Notes under the pieces: model-generated
What the model was told of the DNA's origin: nothing
Seen by the model: the letters and a program-made list of their open reading frames with translations, nothing else
Databases searched by the model: none
Shown here: one piece after another, positions 24,586-33,813 of the stretch
Numbering within the stretch: the first letter of the stretch is position 1
How the letters are laid out: every line of letters starts with the position of its first letter
Assembly: GCA_965205535.1 (NCBI GenBank)
Contig: CBDBHH010000005.1
Span: forward strand, 2,976,001 to 3,040,000
DNA: 64,000 bases
Direction of reading: 5' to 3'
From: UBA8079 sp965205535
GTDB lineage: Bacteria > Pseudomonadota > Alphaproteobacteria > UBA6615
Position numbers and translations under genes: made by a program

Positions 24586-25686
24586 CTACAGGCCGAGAAC
24601 GCGGTTACGCTGCTCGACGTAGGCCTGGTCCGAAATATTGGTCCAGGCACCGATGTCGGTGCGCGCCTGCACGAAGCTGTCGTAGATCTTCTTGGACAGT
24701 GCGCTGTGGGCCTGCACCTCATCGAACACTTCCTCGGCGGCTTCGCCGAAGCTGTCATAGGTGTCGTCCGAGAACTGACGGAGCTGCACGCCCTGATTCG
24801 CGATCAGGTCCTTCAGCGCCGCACCGGACTTGGCGTTGTATTCGGACATCATCCAGTCGTTTTCGGATGCTGCGGCCGCTTCGATGATGGCCTGATCCGA
24901 CTTGGACAACTTGCCCCAGAACGAGGCGTTCAGGCCGAGGGCGAGCATCGCGCCCGGCTCATGCATGCCCGGATAGTAGTAGAACTTGGCGGCTTCGTAG
25001 AACTTCATGAAGCCGTCGTTCCACGGGCCAACCCACTCGGTGGCGTCGATGGCGCCGGAGACCAGGTTTTCATAGATCTGGCCGCCCGGGAGGGAGACCG
25101 GCGAGGCGCCCAGCTTGGCCATGACGTCGCCGCCGAGGCCCGGGATACGCATCTTGAGACCCTTGAGGTCGTCGGCCGAGTTGATTTCCTTGCGGAACCA
25201 GCCACCCATCTGGACGCCGGTGTTACCCGCCATCAGGCCCTTGAGGCCGAATTCGCCCGCGAGCTCATCCCAGAGTTCCTGGCCGCCGCCGAAGCGGATC
25301 CAGCCATTCATCTCGGTGTAGGTCAGACCAAACGGGACGGCGGTGAAGAACGCCCAACCCGGATGCTTGCCTTTCCAGTAGTAATCGGCAGCGTGATAGC
25401 CCTGCGCGTTACCCGATGCGACTTCGTCGAAGCTGTCGAAAGCACCAACGCGCTCACCAGCAGAGAAGTACTGCATCTGGATGCGGCCTTCACTCATGGT
25501 CGCGATGCGTTCGGCGAGGCGCTGGGCGCCAGTGCCGAGACCGGGGAAATCGCGCGGCCAGGTGGAGACCATTGCGAATTCGATCCGCTCCTGCGCGAAG
25601 GCGGGTTTCGGGAAGGCGGATGCAGCGGCGGCTGCGCCCGTGACGCCGGCGATGCCGGCGGCTTTGATAAATTTACGTCGTTCCAT
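24586..25686 (-). CDS. TRAP transporter substrate-binding protein, TakP-like, Tat-exported
   Basis: A 366-residue periplasmic binding protein. The N-terminus has a twin-arginine signal (MERRKFIKAAGIAG) with cleavage likely after KPAFA. The mature part begins with FAMVSTWPRDFPGLGTGAQR, and later contains AIDATEWVGPWNDGFMKFYE and YYYPGMHEPGAML, the pattern of the TakP subgroup that binds 2-oxoacids in some species. The ligand here is only inferred. It is the first gene of the operon with the two permeases. Confidence 0.9.
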   Translation of the reverse strand: MERRKFIKAAGIAGVTGAAAAASAFPKPAFAQERIEFAMVSTWPRDFPGLGTGAQRLAERIATMSEGRIQMQYFSAGERVGAFDSFDEVASGNAQGYHAADYYWKGKHPGWAFFTAVPFGLTYTEMNGWIRFGGGQELWDELAGEFGLKGLMAGNTGVQMGGWFRKEINSADDLKGLKMRIPGLGGDVMAKLGASPVSLPGGQIYENLVSGAIDATEWVGPWNDGFMKFYEAAKFYYYPGMHEPGAMLALGLNASFWGKLSKSDQAIIEAAAASENDWMMSEYNAKSGAALKDLIANQGVQLRQFSDDTYDSFGEAAEEVFDEVQAHSALSKKIYDSFVQARTDIGAWTNISDQAYVEQRNRVLGL

Positions 25687-25880
25687 GAATTGCTCCCTGA
25701 GGTGCGTGTTCGTGTTTGTTTCTCCGGCCGTTCAAAAGCACCAGAAAGGAGCCGGAGACGTGCGAATTTTCGCAGCCGTGTATCGACTGCAAACCGTTGC
25801 CGAAACCTTATGTCAGCGGGTGTGGTGGTGCAACGGGCCCCGGGCCATACAAAAGTATGACGATTGCGTGATTTTACGGT

Positions 25881-26624
25881 TCAGCGCGGCGGCTCGGTGC
25901 TCGGAAGCGGGGCGTCGGTCCAGCCCTTCGTTCCCAGATGTTCGACGGGCTGGAAGCGGCTCTTGTAGGTCATCTTGGCGCAGCCTTCGATCCAGTAGCC
26001 AAGGTAGACATAGGGACGTTCGCGTGCGGCTGCATCGTGGATGAGCTGCAGGATGCTGAACGTACCAAGACTCCGGCGATCCTCGGAGGGTTCGAAATAA
26101 CTGTAAACCGCAGAGAGACCGCTGGAGAGGACGTCGGTGAGGCAGGCGCCAACGAGCGTACCGGCCTTATCTCTGATCGACATCAACTCCGTGTTCACCA
26201 CCGAATCTTCGACCATCGCGCGGAAATCCGAAAAAGACATCGCGGCCATTTCGCCGCCGCTGTGTCGTGCGCGCTGGTAGCGGAAAAACAGATCGTAATG
26301 TTCGTCGGTGGCCAGCGCGGCACCAGTCGTGATGACAAGGTCCTCGTTTTTGCCCCAGACACGCTGTTGGGAGCGTGTCGGCGTAAATGATTCAACCGGA
26401 ATCCGGATCGGGACGCAGCCGCTACACCCCGGGCAAGCGGGTCGATAGACGATGTGGTGAGAGCGTCGAAATCCGGCGAGCGCCAGTTGATCGTGAAGAT
26501 CCTGTGCCTGTGTGCCGCGCAATTCTGTAAACAGGTTCCGTTCGACGCGCCCGTCCAGATAGGGGCAGGGCATCGGACCCGTCCGATAAAATACAAGCGG
26601 AGGTTTCGGCGCTTGGCTGGTCAT
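25881..26624 (-). CDS. bpt: aspartate/glutamate leucyltransferase (Bpt)
   Basis: Transfers leucine from Leu-tRNA to proteins with N-terminal Asp or Glu, feeding the N-end rule pathway. The 247-residue protein has MPCPYLDGRVERNLFTEL and the cysteine motif RPACPGCSGCVPIRIPV in the N-terminal domain, and a GNAT-like C-terminal half with YSYFEPSEDRRSLGTFSILQ and YLGYWIEGCAKMTYKSRFQP. It is the usual alphaproteobacterial form. It follows motB on the same strand after 91 bases. Confidence 0.92.
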   Translation of the reverse strand: MTSQAPKPPLVFYRTGPMPCPYLDGRVERNLFTELRGTQAQDLHDQLALAGFRRSHHIVYRPACPGCSGCVPIRIPVESFTPTRSQQRVWGKNEDLVITTGAALATDEHYDLFFRYQRARHSGGEMAAMSFSDFRAMVEDSVVNTELMSIRDKAGTLVGACLTDVLSSGLSAVYSYFEPSEDRRSLGTFSILQLIHDAAARERPYVYLGYWIEGCAKMTYKSRFQPVEHLGTKGWTDAPLPSTEPPR

Positions 26625-26715
26625 GTACGGGTCCGGGCGGATGATCGTGAAACTTCGCGAATTCTAACGATGTCACACGTCTCACGCAAAGCCGGGTGAA
26701 AGGCCGGGCGAGGTG

Positions 26716-27859
26716 TCAGCCGGAATTGCGCTGGTCGTCGATTTCTGTTTTTCGGGCCGGTTGCGTGGCCGCGGGCTCGTCGCCGTCTTTGGCACCGAAG
26801 TCGTTGGAACGCGGGGCCGAAGGCGCGGGGGCATTCGGCAACGTACCGTTGCCCAGATTGTCCGCATCGAGTTCGAGAGGGACCTCGTTTTCGCGCAGAA
26901 GGACGATGCTGATGCGCCGGTTCTGCTCGCTCTCCGGCTCATTGGGCAGAAGTGGGTCGGTGTCGGCGCGACCCTGGACCAGGGCAATTCGTTTTGAGCC
27001 AAGTCCGGATTCGATCAGGAGCCGCCGCGCTGCATTCGCACGGTCGGAGCTGAGTTCCCAGTTGGTGTAGCCCTCGGCGGATCTGTAGCCACGCGAATCC
27101 GTGTGGCCGCTGATGGAGATCTTGTTCGAAAGCTGATTGACGACCTTCGAGACAAGCTGGACGAGTTTGCGTGTTTCCGCATTCGGCTGCGAACTGCCCA
27201 GAGCGAACATTGAATAACCGGCCTGGTCTACAAGCTGAATGCGCAGACCCTCAGGGGTTTGTTCGATCAACAAACTGTCTTCCAGCTGAGCGAGTTCGGG
27301 GACGGACTCGATTGCCTGGCGCAGCGCGTCCGCGGCCGCTTCGAACTGGGCCTGCTCACGCTTGGCCATTGCTTGCTGGAGAGCACCTTCGTCAATGGTG
27401 CCGTTGTCGGGTTTGTCGGTCTCGCCATTTTCCGCGAACTGGGTGGAGCCGTTCTCCGGGAAATCGGTCTCGCCGCCGTCGCCCGCTGTTTGCGTGTCGC
27501 CCTCGACGCCGCCTTCGCCGTCTCCCGATGGCAGCGGCGGCAGGGGTACGCTTGCACCTTCGGTCGGGCCGCCGGCAGAGACTTTGTTGCCATCGATAGA
27601 GATGGTCGTGCCACCCAGGATGCTGCCCGACCCGCTGCCGGGCGAGGCGATGGATTCCGGTGAAAAGTAATCGGCGATACCCGAGCGTTGTTCCTCAGTC
27701 GTGGCGTTCAGGAGCCAGAGCAGCAGAAAGAATGCCATCATCGCGGTCACGAAGTCGGCGTAGGCAACTTTCCAGGCACCGCCATGATGGCCGTGTCCAT
27801 GCCCCTTCACCTTCTTGATGATGATGGGTTGCTGGTTGGGGGTTACCTGCTTCAGCCAT
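26716..27859 (-). CDS. motB: flagellar motor protein MotB, frameshifted just after the start
   Basis: Stator subunit anchoring the motor to peptidoglycan. One membrane helix carries the proton-binding Asp (GGAWKVAYADFVTAMMAFFL), an acidic low-complexity linker follows, and the OmpA-like domain contains SISGHTDSRGYRSAEGYTNW and LSSDRANAARRLL. The expected N-terminus MAEAGNP starts at ATG 27859 in one frame, while the rest (QQPIIIKKVKG onward) is in another. A run of five G at 27838-27842 (five C in the gene) separates them; four would restore the frame. Either a sequencing slip, a real mutation or an unusual start. It follows motA by 27 bases. Confidence 0.85.
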
Positions 27860-27886
27860 ATCCGCGCTCGTCGTGCCGTCGCCAGA

Positions 27887-28744
27887 CTAGGCGGGCACGT
27901 TCTCGGTCGCTTCCTCAAGTTCGGCGAAGGTCGGGCGGACGCTGCTGAGCAGGGTCTTGCGCGCGAACTCAACCGACACGGCCGGGGCATTGCCTGCGAC
28001 ATGGGCCAGGATACCGGCCTTCAGGCAGACCAGATACTTGCTGTTGGCTTCTTGCGCCATCTTGATCGCGCTGGCCAGCGGGCCGACGAAACCGTAGGCG
28101 AGGAGAATACCCAGGAAGGTGCCGACGAGCGCACCACCGATCAGCTTGCCGAGAATTTCGGGGGGCTCGGTGATCGAGCCCATGGTCTTGATGATGCCCA
28201 GAACGGCGGCAACGATGCCCAGTGCCGGAAAGCCGTCACTGAGCAGTTGCATCGCGGTCGCGGTCTGTTCGTCTTCCTGATGGTGAACGTCGAGTTCCTC
28301 GTCCATCAGCGCTTCGAGTTCGTGCGGGTTTTCCGTCCCCAGTGTCACGAGGCGCAGATAGTCACAGAAGAATTCGACTGCATGGTGATTTCCGCTGAAG
28401 CCCGGAAAGTTGGAAAACAGCTCGCTGTCATGGGGATTTTCGATGTGCTGTTCGAGCGCGAGATTGCCCTTCGCCTTGGCCAGCTTGAAAGTGGCGTACA
28501 TCATCGAAAGAAGTTCGAGATAATCGTCTTTCGAATTCGCCGGGCCCTTGAGGGCGGTCTTGAAACCCTTGCCGGTGGATTTCAGGACATGCTTTGGGTT
28601 CGAGGTGATGTAGGCGCCCACACCGGCACCGCCGATGATCACCAGTTCAAATGGTTGATAGAGGACGCCAAGTTTACCGCCCATCGCGACATAGCCGCCG
28701 AGCACACAACCGAGCACCATTACCCATCCGATAATTACAAGCAT
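27887..28744 (-). CDS. motA: flagellar motor stator protein MotA
   Basis: A 285-residue membrane protein forming the proton channel with MotB. Four helices are visible, with the family features MLVIIGWVMVLGCVLGGYVA at the N-terminus, a cytoplasmic loop (DDYLELLSMMYATFKLAK) and the conserved prolines in SDGFPALGIVAAVLGIIKTM and TEPPEILGKLIGGALVGTFL. The motAB pair is separate from other flagellar genes in this window; the two FliL-like genes lie 23 kb away. Confidence 0.95.
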   Translation of the reverse strand: MLVIIGWVMVLGCVLGGYVAMGGKLGVLYQPFELVIIGGAGVGAYITSNPKHVLKSTGKGFKTALKGPANSKDDYLELLSMMYATFKLAKAKGNLALEQHIENPHDSELFSNFPGFSGNHHAVEFFCDYLRLVTLGTENPHELEALMDEELDVHHQEDEQTATAMQLLSDGFPALGIVAAVLGIIKTMGSITEPPEILGKLIGGALVGTFLGILLAYGFVGPLASAIKMAQEANSKYLVCLKAGILAHVAGNAPAVSVEFARKTLLSSVRPTFAELEEATENVPA

Positions 28745-28815
28745 CGCATCTCAAGCCCATTGAAAGCGGGGAAATCCGCGAGGCCTAGATTGGCGCCGAT
28801 AGGTTAAGAACTGCT

Positions 28816-30042
28816 TTAGGTGCTGCGGGTTCCTGTCATGTCGCTCAGAAGGCGCGTTTGGAGCCCGGCAGCCTCCAGTTTTTCCACGATTTCCGTGGCA
28901 TGCGCATCGTTGCGGGTTTCAATCACGATATCGATCGATGTGTCCTTTACCGGCACATCAAAGAACATGCGCTGGTGGATGATTTCGACGATGTTGCCGC
29001 CGGCATCACCGATCAGCTGGCTTACCTGGGCAAGATTCCCCGGGGCATCGGAAGTTTGCACGCGCAATCGCACCATCTGGCCGCCCCGCACGAGACCGCG
29101 CAACAGGACGGAGGCGTAGAGGCGCATATCTATGTTGCCACCGCTGATCAGCAGGCCGACGCGTTGACCGGCAAACCGTGAACGGTCTTCCATCACCGCG
29201 GCGAGCGGAACGGCACCCGCACCCTCGACAATCACGCCGCCGGTGTCCGCCATCAGCTCAACGGCCGCCTCAATCGCGTCTTCGTCCACGGTCACGATAT
29301 CGTCAACGAGGTCCCTGACGATCGGCAGTGTGAGGGTGCCCGGGGTTTTGACCGCGATGCCTTCCGCCAATGTGGTGCCGGCCCCTTCGATTTCCTGACC
29401 GGCGAGTGCCGCCTTCATGGATGCATAGAGTTCGGCCTCGACGCCGATGATCTTCACCGTCGGCATCCGCGCCTTGAGTGCTATTGCACAACCCGCGATC
29501 AGGCCGCCGCCGCCGATCGGGATCAGAACCATGTCGAGGTCGGGCGCGTCTTCGGCGATCTCGAGGCCGGCGGTACCCTGTCCGGCGATTATCAGCTCGT
29601 CGTCATAGGGGGGGACAAATGTCAGGTTTTCAGAGACGGCCAGATCGCGTGCGTGGGCCAGTGCCTCGGCGAAGCTGTTGCCCTCCAGTATGACCTGCGC
29701 ACCGTAACGCTCCGTGCGGGTGATCTTGGCGAATGGCGTCTCGCGGGGCATGACAATCGTCGCCGAGATGCCCATTTGTTCGGCGAAGCAGGCAACGCCC
29801 TGCGCGTGGTTGCCTGCCGAGCAGGCGATGACGCCGTTTGTTGATGCGGGATCGATCGCGCCCAGTCGGTGCCGCGCACCGCGTGCCTTGAACGACCCGG
29901 TGAGCTGCAGGCTTTCGAGCTTGAGGTGGATATCGCAACCCGCCTCGCGCGACAGGCCGGGCGCGTGGACCATCGGTGTGCGCACCACATCTCCCTGGAT
30001 TTCCTTTGCGGCATTCTCGATGTCGGCAATGGTGACGGTCAT
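28816..30042 (-). CDS. ilvA: threonine ammonia-lyase (threonine dehydratase)
   Basis: PLP enzyme converting threonine to 2-oxobutyrate and ammonia. Lys52 in LQLTGSFKARGA binds PLP; the glycine loop is IPIGGGGLIAGCAIA. The C-terminal 80 residues form one ACT-like regulatory domain (RLRVQTSDAPGNLAQVSQLI), so this is the shorter 408-residue form. Shorter forms can be catabolic or biosynthetic, and no isoleucine genes are adjacent. The start overlaps the stop of the upstream amidase gene by 4 bases. Confidence 0.9.
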   Translation of the reverse strand: MTVTIADIENAAKEIQGDVVRTPMVHAPGLSREAGCDIHLKLESLQLTGSFKARGARHRLGAIDPASTNGVIACSAGNHAQGVACFAEQMGISATIVMPRETPFAKITRTERYGAQVILEGNSFAEALAHARDLAVSENLTFVPPYDDELIIAGQGTAGLEIAEDAPDLDMVLIPIGGGGLIAGCAIALKARMPTVKIIGVEAELYASMKAALAGQEIEGAGTTLAEGIAVKTPGTLTLPIVRDLVDDIVTVDEDAIEAAVELMADTGGVIVEGAGAVPLAAVMEDRSRFAGQRVGLLISGGNIDMRLYASVLLRGLVRGGQMVRLRVQTSDAPGNLAQVSQLIGDAGGNIVEIIHQRMFFDVPVKDTSIDIVIETRNDAHATEIVEKLEAAGLQTRLLSDMTGTRST

Positions 30043-32423
30043 GGCAGCAGGTTCAGTTCCGATGTGGCGCTACGCTGAAGTTCCGCGCGGGTGCCATTTA
30101 ACACGATGTAGTCGCCATCACGCCATTGATCTGCCAGGTCGCCATAATGCCGCGACGCGATCTGTCCCGACTGGCCCGGTGCGATCATGAAACGGGCCGC
30201 CTCGGGTTGGGCCATGTCGAAGATCGCGCGCAGGCCGGGGCCGTGCACATGGGGGTAGATCGCGTTGCCCGCGTTTCGGTGCGTGCCGCGGTTGATTGAA
30301 TGATCGCCGCCGCTGGTTTCCGTCGTGGGAGCAATCAGCCGGCCCAGCGGCCCGGTGAACCGCAATAGTGGATGTGTGAAAGTCGCGCGATGCGCGTTGC
30401 CCCAGCGCCATGCGTCGGCATCCCGGCCATGCTCTGCTTCGAGTTCCGACAGCGCTTCGTCAAGCGCGGCGGCAGCGATCTGGCCGCAGATCTCAATCGG
30501 CGCAGTCGTTGCGTTATCGCACCATTCGGTTCTTTGGGTGAGCATGCGCACCATGACCCGTGGCCGGACACCGCGATATTGCTCGGCGTGCCGGCCAAGC
30601 TCATCGTCCATCAAACGCCGCCGCAGCGCGTTCGACCAACTCGCATAGATCAGGGGTTCGGGGCGCGCTGCGTCCATCGATCCGTCCCAGGCAGCCATCA
30701 TGGTGGGTATCTTCTGGTTTCGGGTTTCGTCGGGCAGCGCGTTCACCATCGCAAGGGTGAGGTCATGCGCACCGAGCGACAGCACATCATTCTGGATCTC
30801 GACGAAACTTTCGGTCGAATGGCGTGGTCGGCCGGTGATCAGATTGTCGATCCGTCGGGCTCTGTAACCTGCCGGCCAGTCATTACTGATCACATGGGGA
30901 TATTCGCGCGGCGCGACCCGGTTGTTTGCATTGACGATCACGCCGGTGACGGGATTGTGGCGTTGGGGTAGTTCGTCGAACGGTACAAAACCGCGCCAGT
31001 CGTGCTCACCGGTCCATCCGGGGAACGGGCGGGTGCCCGCGCCGCCGCGGCGAATGGGGAGGCGGCCTGCGGCCACGAAACCGAATTCTCCATTCCGATG
31101 CGCGTAAACCACATTCTGCATGGGTGCGTGGAAGTCCTTTAGCGCGGCGCGCAGCCCTATCACCGTGCGGGCATTGTTGACGCCGTGAATCGCCTCGGCG
31201 GTCCGGTCGTCCTCGCGCAACGCGGTAAACGCCAGTGCAACGACCGTCCCGGGGGCGGCGGCACGGGCCGCGTTTGTCGATATGTCCGAAAGGACCGGGC
31301 CGTGGCGTGTTGTGCGAACCACAAGCTTTTCGTCTGTGCTGCGGCCACGCACGCGGATCGTCTCCTCGCGAATGCCGAACGCCCGGCTTCCTCCGGGCGT
31401 GAGATATCTGGTGGGGTCCGCGGGGTCGATGCGTTCGACGAAAAGATCCTGCGTATCGGCGTGGGTGGTGGTCAGGCCCCAGGCCAATTCACTGTTGTGC
31501 CCGATCATGAAGAACGGCTGCCCGGGCAGCGCGCCGCCGGTCGCGGTGAAATCCGGTGTTACGATCCGCGCGAGGTGCCACATGCCCGGTGCGGCGAATC
31601 CCAGATGCGGGTCGTTTGCGAGCAGTGGCTTGCCCGATTGGCTGCGTTCACCTGAGACGACCCACTCGTTCGACGCGCTGCTTGCGGGAAAAAGGTCCGG
31701 AATCGCATCGGCCAGTGCGGCGAATTCGGCTGGCAATGGCGCGACCTGCCCGAGGGTGGTCGGAGCGCTGGCGGGTTCTTCGGGCCACAGATCGTTGATC
31801 TGGTCGTTGGTCAGCACATGAATGAGATCGGCGCGCAGCAGCTCGGTCCGGAAGTCACCGGACAACAGCAGTGACATGAGCCGCACCCAGGCCGCGCTGT
31901 CGGCGGGTTGCCAGGGTTCGAACGTTAACCCCAGCACAATCATCTCGGGCGGGCGCTTGGTGCCCGGCGCGTTCATCCAGGCGTTGACGCCTTCGACATA
32001 GGCGTCGATCACCGCGCGGGCGTCGGGTGAGAGTTGTGCGACTGATGCTTCCGCCAGCGGGTAGACGCCGAGGGTTCGCATGAAGCGGTCGGTGCGCAGT
32101 CCCGGTTGTCCGATGACCTCGGCCAGGCGCCCGGCGGCGGTCCGGCGCATGAATTCCATCTGGAAGAAACGGTCCTGGGCGTGCACGAAGCCCAGCGCCC
32201 GATAGGCGTCGAGCCGGTCGTTCGCAAAGATGTGCGGCACGGCATTCTCGTCGCGGACAACCGAAACCGGCCCGTCCAGTCCCGCCTGGGCGAAGTCTCC
32301 ACCAGTATCGGTTTGGGCCGTCGCGAAAATACCGACGATGACCAGGGCCGCGAGGACCGACAGGCCCACGGGGAGGGCGATCAATATCGCCAGACCGGAA
32401 ATGATGCTGCGAAGGAGGCGCAT
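30039..32423 (-). CDS. penicillin amidase family N-terminal nucleophile hydrolase
   Basis: A 794-residue precursor of an Ntn hydrolase of the penicillin acylase/quorum-lactone acylase family. A single N-terminal membrane helix or signal (residues 8-35) is followed by the alpha part (VPHIFANDRLDAYRALGFVH, QDRFFQMEFMRR). Self-processing should expose Ser251 in SNEWVVSG as the nucleophile. The beta part has LANDPHLGFAAPGMWHLARI and HNSELAWGLTTTHADTQDLF. The natural substrate is unknown; family members cut beta-lactams or acyl-homoserine lactones. It overlaps ilvA by 4 bases. Confidence 0.88.
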   Translation of the reverse strand: MRLLRSIISGLAILIALPVGLSVLAALVIVGIFATAQTDTGGDFAQAGLDGPVSVVRDENAVPHIFANDRLDAYRALGFVHAQDRFFQMEFMRRTAAGRLAEVIGQPGLRTDRFMRTLGVYPLAEASVAQLSPDARAVIDAYVEGVNAWMNAPGTKRPPEMIVLGLTFEPWQPADSAAWVRLMSLLLSGDFRTELLRADLIHVLTNDQINDLWPEEPASAPTTLGQVAPLPAEFAALADAIPDLFPASSASNEWVVSGERSQSGKPLLANDPHLGFAAPGMWHLARIVTPDFTATGGALPGQPFFMIGHNSELAWGLTTTHADTQDLFVERIDPADPTRYLTPGGSRAFGIREETIRVRGRSTDEKLVVRTTRHGPVLSDISTNAARAAAPGTVVALAFTALREDDRTAEAIHGVNNARTVIGLRAALKDFHAPMQNVVYAHRNGEFGFVAAGRLPIRRGGAGTRPFPGWTGEHDWRGFVPFDELPQRHNPVTGVIVNANNRVAPREYPHVISNDWPAGYRARRIDNLITGRPRHSTESFVEIQNDVLSLGAHDLTLAMVNALPDETRNQKIPTMMAAWDGSMDAARPEPLIYASWSNALRRRLMDDELGRHAEQYRGVRPRVMVRMLTQRTEWCDNATTAPIEICGQIAAAALDEALSELEAEHGRDADAWRWGNAHRATFTHPLLRFTGPLGRLIAPTTETSGGDHSINRGTHRNAGNAIYPHVHGPGLRAIFDMAQPEAARFMIAPGQSGQIASRHYGDLADQWRDGDYIVLNGTRAELQRSATSELNLLP

Positions 32424-32429
32424 CGTTGC

Positions 32430-32879
32430 CTAGATGTCGACCTGGTATGTCTTCCAGGGCGTGGCATGCGCGACCCGGTCGTAAAACCCGCGGCCACGAT
32501 AGTTGTCCTCCGCGGTGAACCAGCGCAGCCAGGACCATTCGCGGTCGCGGCCGATCTCGGCGATCGCGTTTATCAAAGCGTCGGCGGCACCGCTGCCCCG
32601 GGAGCCCGGTTCGATAAACAGATCGTCGAGGAAGCCCGCCTGGGTACCGGAGAGCGGCCGCGCAAGATTGCGGAAATGCGCGAGGCCGATGGGCCGGCCG
32701 TCCGCATCGCGGGCGAGCAGACACTCGGTCTGGTGGTCAGGGTTGTTGATCCAGCCCCAGACCCGTTCGATGACATCGGGGTCGTCGGGGACATTGTAAA
32801 AACGCCGGTAGCCGAGAAACAGCGCGGCCCACGCATCCTTGTCTTCCTGCGTCGGGGGAGCAATTTGAATGGTCGCCAT
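32430..32879 (-). CDS. GNAT family N-acetyltransferase
   Basis: A 149-residue acetyl-CoA-dependent acyltransferase of unknown substrate. The core has IGLAHFRNLARP, then the acetyl-CoA site LDDLFIEPGSRGSGAADALI, and the C-terminal LRWFTAEDNYRGRGFYDR motif typical of the family. The ATG at 32879 (MATIQIAPPT) is preferred to an upstream in-frame start at 32945, since the extra 22 residues are not fold-like. It lies 6 bases upstream of the amidase gene on the same strand and is probably co-transcribed. Confidence 0.85.
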   Translation of the reverse strand: MATIQIAPPTQEDKDAWAALFLGYRRFYNVPDDPDVIERVWGWINNPDHQTECLLARDADGRPIGLAHFRNLARPLSGTQAGFLDDLFIEPGSRGSGAADALINAIAEIGRDREWSWLRWFTAEDNYRGRGFYDRVAHATPWKTYQVDI

Positions 32880-32970
32880 GGGTGATCTCACGGGTCGTAT
32901 GATGGTTGGTGACACAAGAGCGCGTGCGTTAGGTTCGCGCGCCAATTCAACACGACGTTAGAGGCATGAT

Positions 32971-33813
32971 GTGATGCGGTCACGGTCTTTCCGCGGGTTA
33001 AGCCAGTCGGGCTTCCACCGCCTGCACTACACCGAGTGGGGAGAGCCGGATGCGCCGGTTGTTCTTTGCGTGCACGGGCTGACACAGACCGCACGCTCTT
33101 TCGACCGCATGGCCGAAACTCTTGCGGCAGACAGGCGCGTGATTTGCCTGGACGTGGTCGGGCGGGGCCGAAGCGGCTGGCTGGCCGATCCGTCGGGGTA
33201 TGACTTTCCGCAATATCTCGCCGACGTGAACGCACTCGTGGCGCGGCTCGGCGTGGATAGCGTCGATTTTGTTGGCACGTCGATGGGTGGAATCATCGGC
33301 ATGCTTCTGGCCGCGATGCCAAACACGCCGCTACGCAAGCTGGTGGTCAACGATGTCGGACCCTTTATTCCGCAGGCCGCGCTGGAATGGATTCGGGACT
33401 ATGTGGGAACCGATCCGGTGTTCCCTGATTTGGTGGCGCTGGAAAACTATCTTCGCCAGATATGGGCGCCGTTCGGAGCACTCGACGACAGCGAATGGGC
33501 CCATCTTGCGGAAACCTCCGCACGCAAAGCCGAGGATGGTTCGTTTGTGCTCGCCTATGACCCGGCGATCGCGGTGCCGATGAAGGCGCGCCCGGTGACG
33601 GATGTGAACCTCTAGCCTGTGTGGGACGCGATCAGCTGCGACACGCTTGTGATGCGTGGTGCGGATTCCCTTTTGCTTCTCCCGGAGACGGCCCGGGAGA
33701 TGACCGAGCGGGGCCCGCGTGCGGGGCTCGTCGAAATCCCGAATGTCGGCCATGCGCCGACGTTCTCGCGCGCGATCGAGATAGAGCCGGTCGTGACATT
33801 CCTGCGCAAGTGA
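32971..33813 (+). pseudogene. alpha/beta hydrolase interrupted by an in-frame amber codon
   Basis: The first 214 codons encode an alpha/beta-fold hydrolase with oxyanion region CVHGLTQTARSFDRM and the nucleophile elbow FVGTSMGGIIG. A TAG at 33613-33615 then stops the frame. The same frame continues directly with DAISCDTLVMRGADSLLLLP and IPNVGHAPTFSRA, which hold the expected catalytic Asp and His, and ends with TGA at 33811-33813. Homologues often have Trp at the position of the TAG (TGG to TAG is one change). As read, the enzyme lacks two triad residues. It may be inactivated, a sequencing error, or amber read-through. The stop overlaps the next gene start (TGATG). Confidence 0.8.
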
